Shown here in pieces: positions 25,110 to 33,957 of a stretch of DNA of 64,000 nucleotides (the stretch's first letter is position 1; each line of letters starts with the position of its first letter). Under the pieces are notes generated by a model that ran no database searches, was not told where the DNA came from, and was given only the letters and a program-made list of their open reading frames with translations. The position numbers and the translations under genes are program-made. This DNA is from an uncultured Bacteroidia bacterium (GTDB lineage: Bacteria; Bacteroidota; Bacteroidia; Bacteroidales; CAJPTX01). The stretch is from contig CAMXWF010000003.1 in the NCBI GenBank assembly GCA_947252645.1, positions 62,001 to 126,000 of the forward strand. The letters run 5' to 3'.

Positions 25110-27017
25110 ATGGCTGACAATAGCAAGACATCCTACACCGAAGACAACATCCAGACGCTCGAGTGGCGCGAGCACATCCGTCGCCGCCCCGGCATGTACA
25201 TCGGCAAGCTGGGCGATGGCTCCCAGCCCGATGATGGCATCTACGTGCTCCTCAAGGAGGTGCTCGACAACTCCCTCGACGAACACATGATGGGCGCGGG
25301 TAACCAGATCCTCGTAGATCTCGACCCCGACCTCCTCACCGTACGCATACGCGACTTTGGCCGCGGGATTCCCCTCGGCAGCGTTATCGACGTGGCCTCC
25401 AAGATGAACACCGGGGCCAAGTACGACAGTGCCGCCTTCAGCAAATCCGTGGGCCTCAACGGCGTGGGCATCAAGGCCGTCAACGCCCTCTCCACCAGCT
25501 ACGAGATCACCAGCTTCCGCGACCATAGGGCCTTCTACGCCCGCTTCGCAGAGGGCAAGCTCCAGGAAAGCCAAGAGCGCAATGCCCCCGAAGAAAAAAA
25601 TGGGGTGCTCACCGTCTTCACGCCGGATGCCACCCTCTTCAAAAACTACCACTACCAGCTCCCACTCGTGGAGAGCATGATCAAGGGCTACACCTACCTC
25701 AACACCACGCTCACCCTAGTGCTCAACGGCACGCCCTACCACAGTGAGCACGGCCTCATCGACCTCCTCGATGACAACATGCCCCGACCAGGCCTCTACC
25801 CCCCCATCCACTTGGTTGGCAAGGACATCGAGGTGGCCTTCACCCACGGCACCGCCTACGGCGAAGACCACTACACATTCGTCAACGGACAGCACACCAC
25901 CCAAGGCGGCACCCACCTGGCCGCCTTTCGCGAGGCCACCGTCAGGACCATCAAGGAATTCTTCAAAAAGGACTTCGACCCCTCTGACATCCGCGCCTCC
26001 ATGGTCGGGGCCCTGAGCATCCGCGTGCAAGAACCGGTGTTCGAGTCGCAAACCAAAACCAAACTCGGCAGCAAAGACATGGCCCCCGGAGGGCCCACCG
26101 TCAGGCAGTACGTGGGCGACTTCATCCGGCAGGAACTCGACAACTACCTCCACATGCACCCCGAGGTGGCCGAGGTGATGCTCCAGAAGATCCAAGAGAG
26201 CGAACGCGACCGCAAGTCCATGGCCTCCATTCGCAAAATCGCCAAGGAAAGAGCCAAAAAGGTCAGCCTCAACAATCCCAAACTACGCGACTGCCGCATC
26301 CACTACAACACCAACCACCACCAGGCCGACCAGACCATGATCTTCATCACCGAGGGCGACTCGGCCAGCGGCTCCATCACTAAATCCAGAGACCCCAACA
26401 CCCAGGCCGTCTTCTCCCTGCGGGGTAAGCCCAAAAACACCTACGGGCTCTCAAAAAAAGTGGTCTACGAAAACGAGGAGTTCAACCTCCTACAGTCTGC
26501 CCTCAACATCGAAGAGGGCGTGGACAACCTGCGCTACAACAAGGTCATCATCGCCTCCGATGCCGATGTTGACGGCATGCACATCCGACTTCTGCTCACC
26601 TCCTTTTTCCTACAGTTCTTCCCCGACGTCATCCGTCAAGGGCATCTGTTCATCTTCCAGACCCCCCTGTTCCGCGTGCGCGATAAGAAGCGCACCCTCT
26701 ACTGCTACAGCGAGCAGGAACGCCTCGACGCCATCAGCACCATCGGCCCAAAGGCTGAAATCACCCGTTTCAAAGGCCTCGGGGAAATCTCGCCCGAAGA
26801 GTTCCGCGGCTTTATCGGGGAGGATATCCGCCTCGACCGCGTCCGCATCTCCAAGGAAGACGAGGTGGATCAGCTCCTAGCCTTCTTCATGGGCAGCAAC
26901 ACCCCGCCACGGCAAGATTTCATCATCGACAACCTCCGCGTAGAGGAGGACATCGTGGCCAACATCGAGAACGCCGCCAGCCCAACCAAGACGCCCCAAG
27001 AAGGCACTGCCTCCTAA
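25110..27017 (+). CDS. parE: DNA topoisomerase IV subunit B
   Basis: ATPase/toprim subunit of the type IIA topoisomerase that unlinks daughter chromosomes. The 635-residue protein has the GHKL ATP site (EVLDNSLDEH, then GRGIPLG, and GLNGVGIKAVNALS), the QTKTKLG ATP-lid lysine, and the toprim block with ITEGDSASG and ASDADVDGMHIR. The N-terminal WREHIRRRPGMYIGKLGDGS, with ILLKEVLDN-like continuation, is typical of the ParE rather than GyrB of this phylum. The C-terminus is short and lacks the GyrB insert. parC is not in the window. Confidence 0.9.
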   Translation: MADNSKTSYTEDNIQTLEWREHIRRRPGMYIGKLGDGSQPDDGIYVLLKEVLDNSLDEHMMGAGNQILVDLDPDLLTVRIRDFGRGIPLGSVIDVASKMNTGAKYDSAAFSKSVGLNGVGIKAVNALSTSYEITSFRDHRAFYARFAEGKLQESQERNAPEEKNGVLTVFTPDATLFKNYHYQLPLVESMIKGYTYLNTTLTLVLNGTPYHSEHGLIDLLDDNMPRPGLYPPIHLVGKDIEVAFTHGTAYGEDHYTFVNGQHTTQGGTHLAAFREATVRTIKEFFKKDFDPSDIRASMVGALSIRVQEPVFESQTKTKLGSKDMAPGGPTVRQYVGDFIRQELDNYLHMHPEVAEVMLQKIQESERDRKSMASIRKIAKERAKKVSLNNPKLRDCRIHYNTNHHQADQTMIFITEGDSASGSITKSRDPNTQAVFSLRGKPKNTYGLSKKVVYENEEFNLLQSALNIEEGVDNLRYNKVIIASDADVDGMHIRLLLTSFFLQFFPDVIRQGHLFIFQTPLFRVRDKKRTLYCYSEQERLDAISTIGPKAEITRFKGLGEISPEEFRGFIGEDIRLDRVRISKEDEVDQLLAFFMGSNTPPRQDFIIDNLRVEEDIVANIENAASPTKTPQEGTAS

Positions 27018-27027
27018 GCCCAAGCCC

Positions 27028-27549
27028 GTGACCCACATCGGCATAGTCAGCGACACCCATGGCCACTGGGACGAGCGCGGCGACGCCTTCTTCGAGGGAT
27101 GCCAGCAAATTTGGCACGCAGGCGATATCGGTGCCCTCACCGTGACCGAGGCCCTAAAGTGCCTATGCCCCATTAGGGCCGTCTACGGCAACATCGATGA
27201 CCACGCCACGCGCCTCGAATTCCCCAAGAACCAGCTGTTTACCCTCGAGGGGCTACGCATCCTCATCACCCACATCGGCGGCCACCCTGCCCACTGGGCC
27301 CCAGGCATAAAGGACCTCATCCAGCGGGAGAAGCCCAATATCCTAGTCTGCGGCCACAGCCACCTGCTCAAGGTGGAGTTCGTCAAATCGCTCAACCTGC
27401 TCTACATCAACCCTGGGGCCTACGGACTCACGGGCTTCCACAAAGTACGCACCCTCATCTCCCTCGACCTCGACAACGGCCAACCCAAAAACCTCCAAGT
27501 ATTCGAAGTCAAGCGCTGGCCTGCCGCGCCTTGCCCACCCAAAAGCTAG
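27028..27549 (+). CDS. YfcE-type metallophosphoesterase
   Basis: Calcineurin-like phosphoesterase of the MJ0936/YfcE group with two metal sites: GIVSDTHGHWD (residues 4-14), IWHAGDIGAL, VYGNIDDH and LVCGHSHLLKVE, followed by INPGAYGL. These proteins hydrolyse phosphodiesters in vitro; the natural substrate is unknown. At 173 residues it has normal length. The start is a GTG at 27028, 10 bases after parE, chosen because the first metal motif begins a few residues later. Likely the last gene of the DUF4837-parE transcript. Confidence 0.9.
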   Translation: MTHIGIVSDTHGHWDERGDAFFEGCQQIWHAGDIGALTVTEALKCLCPIRAVYGNIDDHATRLEFPKNQLFTLEGLRILITHIGGHPAHWAPGIKDLIQREKPNILVCGHSHLLKVEFVKSLNLLYINPGAYGLTGFHKVRTLISLDLDNGQPKNLQVFEVKRWPAAPCPPKS

Positions 27550-27562
27550 CGCCGCGCAAACC

Positions 27563-30016
27563 CTAGAACTGCAAGAAGATCCCCCCACGCACGCCAAGGC
27601 TCTTCTTCCAATCGGGCTCGTGCGTGGCGCGCCACACCAAGTCCACGCGCAGTAGCTGGAATATGTTCTCCACCCCCACCGAGGCCTCTACGTAGGGCAC
27701 GCCCGCAAACTCCTTTACCTCCAGCTGTGCAGGCACGAGCCGCCTATTCGCAGAAGTCGCCCACCCATAGAGTACCTTGGTCCCTATGACCCCACGGGGC
27801 GAAAGACGCCGAATGCCAGGAATACGATTGAACAGCACCCCCATGAAGTGGTGGTAAACATGAAGCTCCACCCAGCGATCCGATACAAACTCCAAATACG
27901 ACATCATGTTGAACGCCTGGGGCGAGAGGATGTACGACCCCGACCCCGCGTGGAGTTCCTGTAGCGGCAAAGGCAGCTGACCGAAGTAGGCCCCGCCCGC
28001 AAGGCGCATCTTGGCGTAGCCCAGCTGACTCAACGAGAGCTTATAGTCCACGCTCGCATGGAGCTTCAAGTAGCTCTGGCTAGCTCCGGCAACCCCCCTG
28101 CAGGCCCCCGCTACGGAAAACGCTATAGCCGGGTAAGGCGTAAGCGTGGGCACCCGCTGTCGGTTGAGAATAATATACTGCACGTTCTTTTGCCACTTCA
28201 CCCCCAAGGCCAGCCAGGCATCCGTAATATGGCGCACCGTGTCGCCCCCAGGCACCAGCAGCGGGAGCCGCGGCGAAGCGGCAATCCTGCACCAGGCCGT
28301 CTCCGTCCACACATCCAGACCCTGAATGCACTCTACGTAGGCCGATAGGTGAAACATATCACGCATGGCCAGGTAGGCCGCACGGCCCCGTCTAGTCAAG
28401 AGCTGGAAGATGTCATCGTAGGCCAAATACTCCTGCGCGCTCCCCAGCGGACGGTAGTCGTGGTAGTACGCAAAGTCGAGCGCACGCCACGGCGACTTGC
28501 TGAAGAGTACGCCCGTCATCCCGCCCCACTTCAACGCCCGGTCTCCAAGCCCATAGGCCGCGTAGCCGCCCACGTAGAAGTGCCCGCTGAGCTTATCGGA
28601 GGTCCTGAGCCCCAGGCGAAAGCGGTGTCCCTCGATGGCGTTGTAGCTGTAGAGCTGCGTCACCGGGCCTATGTCCACGTACCCCGCGGGGATGTAAAAC
28701 GAAGTGCAGAACTGGTAGAGCCAGTGGATGATCCTACTTCCAGGGGCCCGCATGACCGAGTCGGTGAGGCGGTAGGCCAGCTGCTCACGACGACGCAAGG
28801 GCCTGGGACGCAGGCGCGCCCAGAGGGAATCGGGCAAGGCATCCACGGTGTCGGAGAGCAGTACGGGGGTCGTGGCCCGCGCAATGGCCTTGGGCGTGGG
28901 CGAGCTGAGGTCAAAAAGTGAGTAGACCACATACTTTCGCAGCAGGAGGGGCGCAAGGCCCAGCGTGGTTTGCATGCTATCGGGCAACCACACCGAGTCG
29001 TAATGGCAACTGTAGCTCCCTTGCAAGGCCAAGGAGGTGATGTAGTTGACGTTGGCCCGCACAGGCATCTGGGCGGCGAAGCTCTGGACTGCGTAGGTGG
29101 CACTGTCGATGGATAGCTGGCCATAGAGCGAGGGGGTCGAGGACTCCCGCGGCCGAAAGCTCAGCTGGTAGGTCGCGCGACCGTGCTGTGGCACACTGTC
29201 CACCAAGTAGTAGTGGTAAAACAGGCGCGCGCGATCGTGGAGCGGCGTGGGGATGGCCACATTGACCAGCTTGAGGGTGTTGTCGTAGATATCAAAGTCA
29301 AAATAGTACTTCCCCAAAAACTGGCTCCACGTGGGCTGGTCTATCCCTGAAATCCGCGACGAGTGCACCACCTCCCGCTCCAGCCTAGGGCTATGGCGGT
29401 AATAATAGCCCGAGAGCGTCTCGGATATCAACACGGGCATGTAGGCTGCGCCCGCAGCGTACGTGGAGTCGAGCATACTCGCCAGCTTAGGGCTGCCTTG
29501 TACCTCCTTCTTGTCCAACAGCCCCGCGGTTTTGAACTCTACCTGTTGCCGCGTGTAGACCTCACACTGGTAGCGCGACAGGTGCTCTAGGCGATTGCGC
29601 GCCTTATGCGCCAGCACCGAGTCAAGCAAGCGGTAGGCAGGGCCCTCGTCCCGATGGACCACCACGGCCTCTATCTCCCGGGGCTCGGGCTGCAAACGCA
29701 GCTCCACCTCGTTGACCTGCCCCAGCTTGACCGACACCTGCACGGGCCTATAGCCCGTATACCGACACACAAGCACCGTATCCCCCCTATTCGAGGTGAA
29801 GCTGAACCGCCCCGCGTCGTCGGTCACCGTGCCCACATAGGAGCCCTGAAACGCCACGGGAACAAAGGGCAACGGCTCGCCCGTAACGGCATCGAGCACT
29901 AAACCACGTATCGTAGTGACCTGCGCCTCGGCCCCAAGGGCCAAAAGCAAAAGAAGCCCACAGCAAGTAGCCCGGCGCAACCACCAGACTGGAAAAGGAA
30001 TGTGAGAAAAGACCAT
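27563..30016 (-). CDS. DUF5686/carboxypeptidase-regulatory-like outer-membrane protein
   Basis: A large surface protein of a type common in Bacteroidota. From the ATG at 30016 (MVFSHIPFPVWWLRR) it has 817 residues: a signal peptide ending near GAEAQ, a carboxypeptidase regulatory-like beta domain (about 30-110: TTIRGLVLDAVTGEPLPFV, then VGTVTDDAGRFSF), a linker, and a long C-terminal region rich in aromatic beta strands (about 430-817) ending in GGIFLQF, as in an outer-membrane barrel of the DUF5686 family. No catalytic residues are known. A longer open frame upstream overlaps miaA and is rejected. It follows miaA by 19 bases. Confidence 0.85.
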   Translation of the reverse strand: MVFSHIPFPVWWLRRATCCGLLLLLALGAEAQVTTIRGLVLDAVTGEPLPFVPVAFQGSYVGTVTDDAGRFSFTSNRGDTVLVCRYTGYRPVQVSVKLGQVNEVELRLQPEPREIEAVVVHRDEGPAYRLLDSVLAHKARNRLEHLSRYQCEVYTRQQVEFKTAGLLDKKEVQGSPKLASMLDSTYAAGAAYMPVLISETLSGYYYRHSPRLEREVVHSSRISGIDQPTWSQFLGKYYFDFDIYDNTLKLVNVAIPTPLHDRARLFYHYYLVDSVPQHGRATYQLSFRPRESSTPSLYGQLSIDSATYAVQSFAAQMPVRANVNYITSLALQGSYSCHYDSVWLPDSMQTTLGLAPLLLRKYVVYSLFDLSSPTPKAIARATTPVLLSDTVDALPDSLWARLRPRPLRRREQLAYRLTDSVMRAPGSRIIHWLYQFCTSFYIPAGYVDIGPVTQLYSYNAIEGHRFRLGLRTSDKLSGHFYVGGYAAYGLGDRALKWGGMTGVLFSKSPWRALDFAYYHDYRPLGSAQEYLAYDDIFQLLTRRGRAAYLAMRDMFHLSAYVECIQGLDVWTETAWCRIAASPRLPLLVPGGDTVRHITDAWLALGVKWQKNVQYIILNRQRVPTLTPYPAIAFSVAGACRGVAGASQSYLKLHASVDYKLSLSQLGYAKMRLAGGAYFGQLPLPLQELHAGSGSYILSPQAFNMMSYLEFVSDRWVELHVYHHFMGVLFNRIPGIRRLSPRGVIGTKVLYGWATSANRRLVPAQLEVKEFAGVPYVEASVGVENIFQLLRVDLVWRATHEPDWKKSLGVRGGIFLQF

Positions 30017-30035
30017 AGGCGCATCGTCTAAATGG

Positions 30036-30965
30036 TTATGCACCCCCCTCCTGGCGCAAGATAGCCTCCACAAGGGCCTCTGGTGCCAGCTGGCCATCGA
30101 GCCACGTAAGCTCCACCCCGCGCCGCTCCAGCCCACGCCAATAGGTCATCTGCCGCTTGGCAAACTGCCAAATAGCCTGCAGGAGTTGACCCCGCATCTC
30201 CTCATAGGTATAGGCCCCCATGAGATAGCGCGTTACCATGCGATACTCCAAACCGTAGTAGAGCAGCGTTTCCATCGGCACCCCGCGCTCCAGCAGCCCC
30301 TGCACCTCCTCCACTAGCCCATGCGCCAAACGGTAATCCAAGCGCTGTTCTATCCGCTGTCGCCGTGTGTCTCTATCTGGAGCTATCACATATACTCCTC
30401 CCAGCGACACCAGGGGTGTGCCGAGCATGGGCTGAGTAGCTTCGTCTGGGGCTTCCGCCAACTCGATAGCTCTAATAAGCCGACGGCGATTATGTACATC
30501 CAGCCCCTCAGCTAGTGGACCATAACTGGCCAACCTCGACACTAGCTCCTCCGTACTCTGCTGCTCCAGTGCTGCTCGGAAATCAGCGTCCTTGCCCACG
30601 GTGGAGAGACGGTAGCCCCGCAGTATGGCCTCTGCGTAAAGCCCTGTGCCCCCGCAAAGTATCGGCACCAAGCCCCGCTGCACCACTTCGCCATATGCCC
30701 CCTCGAAGGCTAGCACGTAGTCATAGAGCGTGAGCTGCGCACCCGCCTCCGCGATGTCGATCAAGTAGTAAGGCACCCGCCCAGCCCCCTGGCCATACTC
30801 CGCGAGGTCCTTGCCCGTGCCAATATCCATGCCACGATAGAGCTGGCGGGAATCGCAACTCAGGATGGCCCCTCCAACATGCCGAGCCAGCTCCACGGCC
30901 ACAGCGGTCTTGCCACAAGCCGTGGGGCCAAGAATGGTAACCAACCTACGCCCCAGTGGCACCAC
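30036..30965 (-). CDS. miaA: tRNA dimethylallyltransferase
   Basis: Adds an isopentenyl group to A37 of tRNAs reading U-starting codons; its DMAPP donor comes from the IspH pathway. The 309-residue protein shows the P-loop GPTACGKTAVAVELA (about 12-26), CDSRQLYRGMDIGTGK, YYLIDIAEAGAQLTLYDY, CGGTGLYAEAIL and the RQMTYWRGLERR segment near the C-terminus. The start is a GTG (30965, or the next codon 30962), overlapping marC by 20 bases, so translation is likely coupled. Confidence 0.94.
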   Translation of the reverse strand: MVPLGRRLVTILGPTACGKTAVAVELARHVGGAILSCDSRQLYRGMDIGTGKDLAEYGQGAGRVPYYLIDIAEAGAQLTLYDYVLAFEGAYGEVVQRGLVPILCGGTGLYAEAILRGYRLSTVGKDADFRAALEQQSTEELVSRLASYGPLAEGLDVHNRRRLIRAIELAEAPDEATQPMLGTPLVSLGGVYVIAPDRDTRRQRIEQRLDYRLAHGLVEEVQGLLERGVPMETLLYYGLEYRMVTRYLMGAYTYEEMRGQLLQAIWQFAKRQMTYWRGLERRGVELTWLDGQLAPEALVEAILRQEGGA

Positions 30966-31551
30966 GGATGATGATGGTCAGGTTGTCTATCATCAGCTTG
31001 ACACTTATGGCCAACAGCAGAATCCCAAAGAACTTCCGCATTACATATACGCCACCCTTCCCCAGGAGCTTCTGCACTATCCGCACGTAGCGCAGCACGA
31101 TGAACACCACCAGCACGTTGAGCACTATGGCCGCAATGATTGGCCCATCTTCATACATACTCTTGAGAGAAAGCATGGTGGTGATAGAGCCTGGGCCTGC
31201 AATGAGCGGGAAGACTAGCGGGACAATGGTGACCGACCCCGTGGGCGCATCGCCCTTGAACACCGTAATGTCGAAGATCATCTCGATAGCCAAGGCCGCC
31301 ATGACGATAGCCCCAGCCACGGCAAAGGAAGAGAAATCCACGTTGAAAAAGGCCAAAATCCCCTTCCCCAGGAAGAAAAACACCAGGAAGAAAATCAGCG
31401 AAACCAGCGCAGCTACGCCCGACTCGTAATGCTGTCCCCTATCGAGCATACCCACAATCAGCGGAATAGACCCCGAGATATCTATCACCGCAAACAGTAT
31501 CACAAACGCACTCAAGGCCTCATAGAGCCACGTCACCAATTCTTCCATCAT
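30946..31551 (-). CDS. marC: MarC family integral membrane protein
   Basis: Six-helix inner-membrane protein of the MarC/YchE family (UPF0056), function unsettled. The 201-residue protein starts with helices (AFVILFAVIDISGSIPLIVG) that include the family's conserved D-I-S-G-S-I-P turn. Further spans are VALVSLIFFLVFFFLGKG-like, AIVMAALAIEMIF, PLVFPLIAGPGSITTM (a conserved second half motif), IIAAIVLNVLVVFIVL and GILLLAISVKLMIDNL. It overlaps the start of miaA. No drug-resistance role should be assumed. Confidence 0.9.
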   Translation of the reverse strand: MMEELVTWLYEALSAFVILFAVIDISGSIPLIVGMLDRGQHYESGVAALVSLIFFLVFFFLGKGILAFFNVDFSSFAVAGAIVMAALAIEMIFDITVFKGDAPTGSVTIVPLVFPLIAGPGSITTMLSLKSMYEDGPIIAAIVLNVLVVFIVLRYVRIVQKLLGKGGVYVMRKFFGILLLAISVKLMIDNLTIIIRGATGA

Positions 31552-31567
31552 CTACCTCCTGCGTAAA

Positions 31568-32776
31568 TTAACGCTCCTGGAAACCCTCGCGCTCCAATGC
31601 AAAATGCCCCAGGAGCAAATAGAGCAACTGCAGCGCTACCCGGATGGACTCCACCCGCGGGGAAAAACCACTCGTATGGAGTGCCCCCGTAGGCCCCACC
31701 CCCAGCCGGACAAAGAGCGAGGGCATGGCCTGGGCAAAATAGGCAAAATCATCGGTGGTCATGCGAAAATCCAACTCCCGGCACTCCTCCACCCGCGAGG
31801 CCCGGGCGCATAGCAGCCTGAAGACATCGGCCAAGGCCGCATCGTTGAACAGCGCCGGGTAGCCATCCTGTATGCGAACCCCTATGGAGACTCCGTGCAC
31901 CTTAGCCACGCCCTCCGCAATGGTGTGGATAAGGCCCTTGGCCTGGGCGCGCCAAGGCTCATCGTGCGTACGAAAAGTACCCTGCAGCAGCACCTCGTCG
32001 GGCACCACGTTGGTAGCCCCCGCAGCTATCAGACGGCCGATGGTGAGCACCGTGGGGATTTGCGCCGGGGCCAACCTCCCCGACACCGCCTGCAGCTGGA
32101 CCACCAAGTCGCAGGCTGCCTGCACCGGATCGGCCAGCCGCTCGGGCATGGCTGCGTGACCACCTCGACCCTTCACCGCTATATGCAACTCATCCCCACT
32201 GGCCATGTAGCGCCCCACACGCACGCCCACCGACCCCACGGGCAACATCGGCTCGCTATGGAAGCAAAGCATGCGGGCCGGCCTATGCTGTGCAAACAGC
32301 GTGCTCCCCAAGATGGCCTGCGCTCCCCCGGGCAAGACCTCCTCACTCGACTCAAAGACAAATAGCGGCACAAGCTCTGCCGGGCACGCCAGCAGGGCTA
32401 GCGCCTTGGCAAACCCCAAGGCGATCCCCACGTGGAGGTCATGGCCGCAGGCGTGCATGACGGCATCCACCGCGCTGCGCGGGGAAGCCCCCAAATCCTC
32501 CTGTATTGGCAGGGCATCGAGCTCGGCCCGCAAACCAAAAAGCGGATGCGCCCCTCCCTGGCGATAGGCCAAAAAACTCGTGCACTGCGGGATGGACTCC
32601 ACCGTATAGCCCATACCGCGCAGCTCCCGCTGCAGACGCACGCTGGTGTCATATTCGCAGCCCGAGAGCTCTGGATGGCAATGGATGGCCCGGCGGACGG
32701 CGCAGCCATACTGGTAAGCCTCATCAAACAGGGGCTCCACCTCCTGCCAACCTGGCAAACTCACCGCGCACTCCAT
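31568..32776 (-). CDS. M20-family amidohydrolase
   Basis: Zinc-dependent aminoacylase/carboxypeptidase of the M20D group (hippurate hydrolase/IAA-amino acid hydrolase-like). The 402-residue protein has HCHPELSGCEYDTS, GLRAELDALPIQED (first metal Asp), MHACGHDLHVGIALG (Cys-Gly-His metal motif), ESSEEVLPGGAQAIL (catalytic Glu pair) and LCFHSEPMLPVGSVGVRVG. A dimerisation lid lies about 190-305 and a late His sits in GALHTSGFSP. It probably cleaves N-acyl amino acids; the exact substrate cannot be told. It follows the DUF4831 gene by 26 bases and precedes marC by 16, so it is part of the long minus-strand cluster. Confidence 0.9.
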   Translation of the reverse strand: MECAVSLPGWQEVEPLFDEAYQYGCAVRRAIHCHPELSGCEYDTSVRLQRELRGMGYTVESIPQCTSFLAYRQGGAHPLFGLRAELDALPIQEDLGASPRSAVDAVMHACGHDLHVGIALGFAKALALLACPAELVPLFVFESSEEVLPGGAQAILGSTLFAQHRPARMLCFHSEPMLPVGSVGVRVGRYMASGDELHIAVKGRGGHAAMPERLADPVQAACDLVVQLQAVSGRLAPAQIPTVLTIGRLIAAGATNVVPDEVLLQGTFRTHDEPWRAQAKGLIHTIAEGVAKVHGVSIGVRIQDGYPALFNDAALADVFRLLCARASRVEECRELDFRMTTDDFAYFAQAMPSLFVRLGVGPTGALHTSGFSPRVESIRVALQLLYLLLGHFALEREGFQER

Positions 32777-32802
32777 GGCACTCCACTACACCTAGATATC
32801 CC

Positions 32803-33885
32803 CTACTGCGCCCCAAGGCCAAGGGGGAAAATAGCCAGCGAGCCCAGCTGCGCCACTGGCGTAACGAACTCCGCCAAGAGCGTATGCTGCACCCTGAGAG
32901 AAACCTTCACCAAGCGCGGCACCCTATAGTAGTAGGCACCGCGGAGGTTGCGCAACCGCACGGTATCGGGCACGGGCATGGACTCCAGCGGCTCGAGGGT
33001 GATAAGCACCGGCAAGGCCGCGGCATCATGCGTCATACGCAGCCCCTCCGTGGGGGAAAAGCGACAAAGCATATCGTAGCTACTCTCAACCGTAGGCGTA
33101 TAGCGCACCTGCTGGCAGAGCGTATCCGTCTGGTAGAGGCCCAGGAAGAGAGAAAGATACTGTTGCTCCATGCGGTCGATGCCCCGCAGCATCGACTCCA
33201 GCTGCTGGTGCCCGCCCGTCACCTCCACATCGCCCCGCAGCAGATCCAGCCGCCGGGCGCGAAGGTCAAATATCGTGGCGGCCACAGCCTGCGCCTGCTG
33301 CTGCAGGCCCTCCTGCACCATCACCGTGCGCTGCACGGGCACGGTGACAAAACTGCTATCCTTAGCTACGGTCTGGTAGTAGGTGCTCTTCTTGGTCTGC
33401 ACAAACGGGGAAACTGCCCTATCGAGAAAGCGAGGTGCTGGTTCGCTGGGCAGGTGACCATTGGGGGTCGGCCTCGCCATCTGCTCCCACGTTGCGGGCA
33501 TGAGCGACCCCTCAGGCAGCGCCAAGAACTCGGCCGGCAAGGTGGCGCTAAGCCCCTTGGCCAAGAACGGCTGCTGGCGATCGGGCTCACGCTGACGGCT
33601 AATTGTGGCCGAGACGATGGCCCAGATGGTCTGCCCCTGCATGGTCGGCGGCTCCACCCCCAAGAACTGGCTGGCATACTCAGCATAGGGCCCCGGCGTA
33701 TAGACGCTACGCCGCAGCGTGAAATCCACCACCAGCACATCCTGCGGCAGGTAGTAGAGGCGGTAAGCCCCCCGCTGAAAGCGTGAGGCCGTGTAGGGAT
33801 AAAGCCGTACGCCCCGCGGCGCGCACCCTATCAGCGCAAGCCCGACCACGGCCACCAGCCACGCTACCCCCAACGACCTACCCAC
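32803..33885 (-). CDS. DUF4831 family lipoprotein
   Basis: Function unknown. The protein has an N-terminal hydrophobic stretch (VAWLVAVVGLALIGC) whose LIGC lipobox makes it a likely lipoprotein. The mature part begins YPYTASRFQRGAYRLYYLPQ (a DUF4831 start: an apparent outer-membrane assembly or envelope family of this phylum) and has an aromatic beta-rich layout. The chosen GTG at 33885 gives a normal signal peptide; a TTG at 33954, 3 bases after nhaD, is the outer limit of the open frame and would add an implausible Gly/Cys-rich head. It shares the nhaD transcript. Confidence 0.75.
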   Translation of the reverse strand: MGRSLGVAWLVAVVGLALIGCAPRGVRLYPYTASRFQRGAYRLYYLPQDVLVVDFTLRRSVYTPGPYAEYASQFLGVEPPTMQGQTIWAIVSATISRQREPDRQQPFLAKGLSATLPAEFLALPEGSLMPATWEQMARPTPNGHLPSEPAPRFLDRAVSPFVQTKKSTYYQTVAKDSSFVTVPVQRTVMVQEGLQQQAQAVAATIFDLRARRLDLLRGDVEVTGGHQQLESMLRGIDRMEQQYLSLFLGLYQTDTLCQQVRYTPTVESSYDMLCRFSPTEGLRMTHDAAALPVLITLEPLESMPVPDTVRLRNLRGAYYYRVPRLVKVSLRVQHTLLAEFVTPVAQLGSLAIFPLGLGAQ

Positions 33886-33957
33886 GCCCAAGATGCTATT
33901 GATGCGCAGATCCCCCGAGAGAATGCCCCCGAAGAGCCCGCAAAGTCCACACAAACG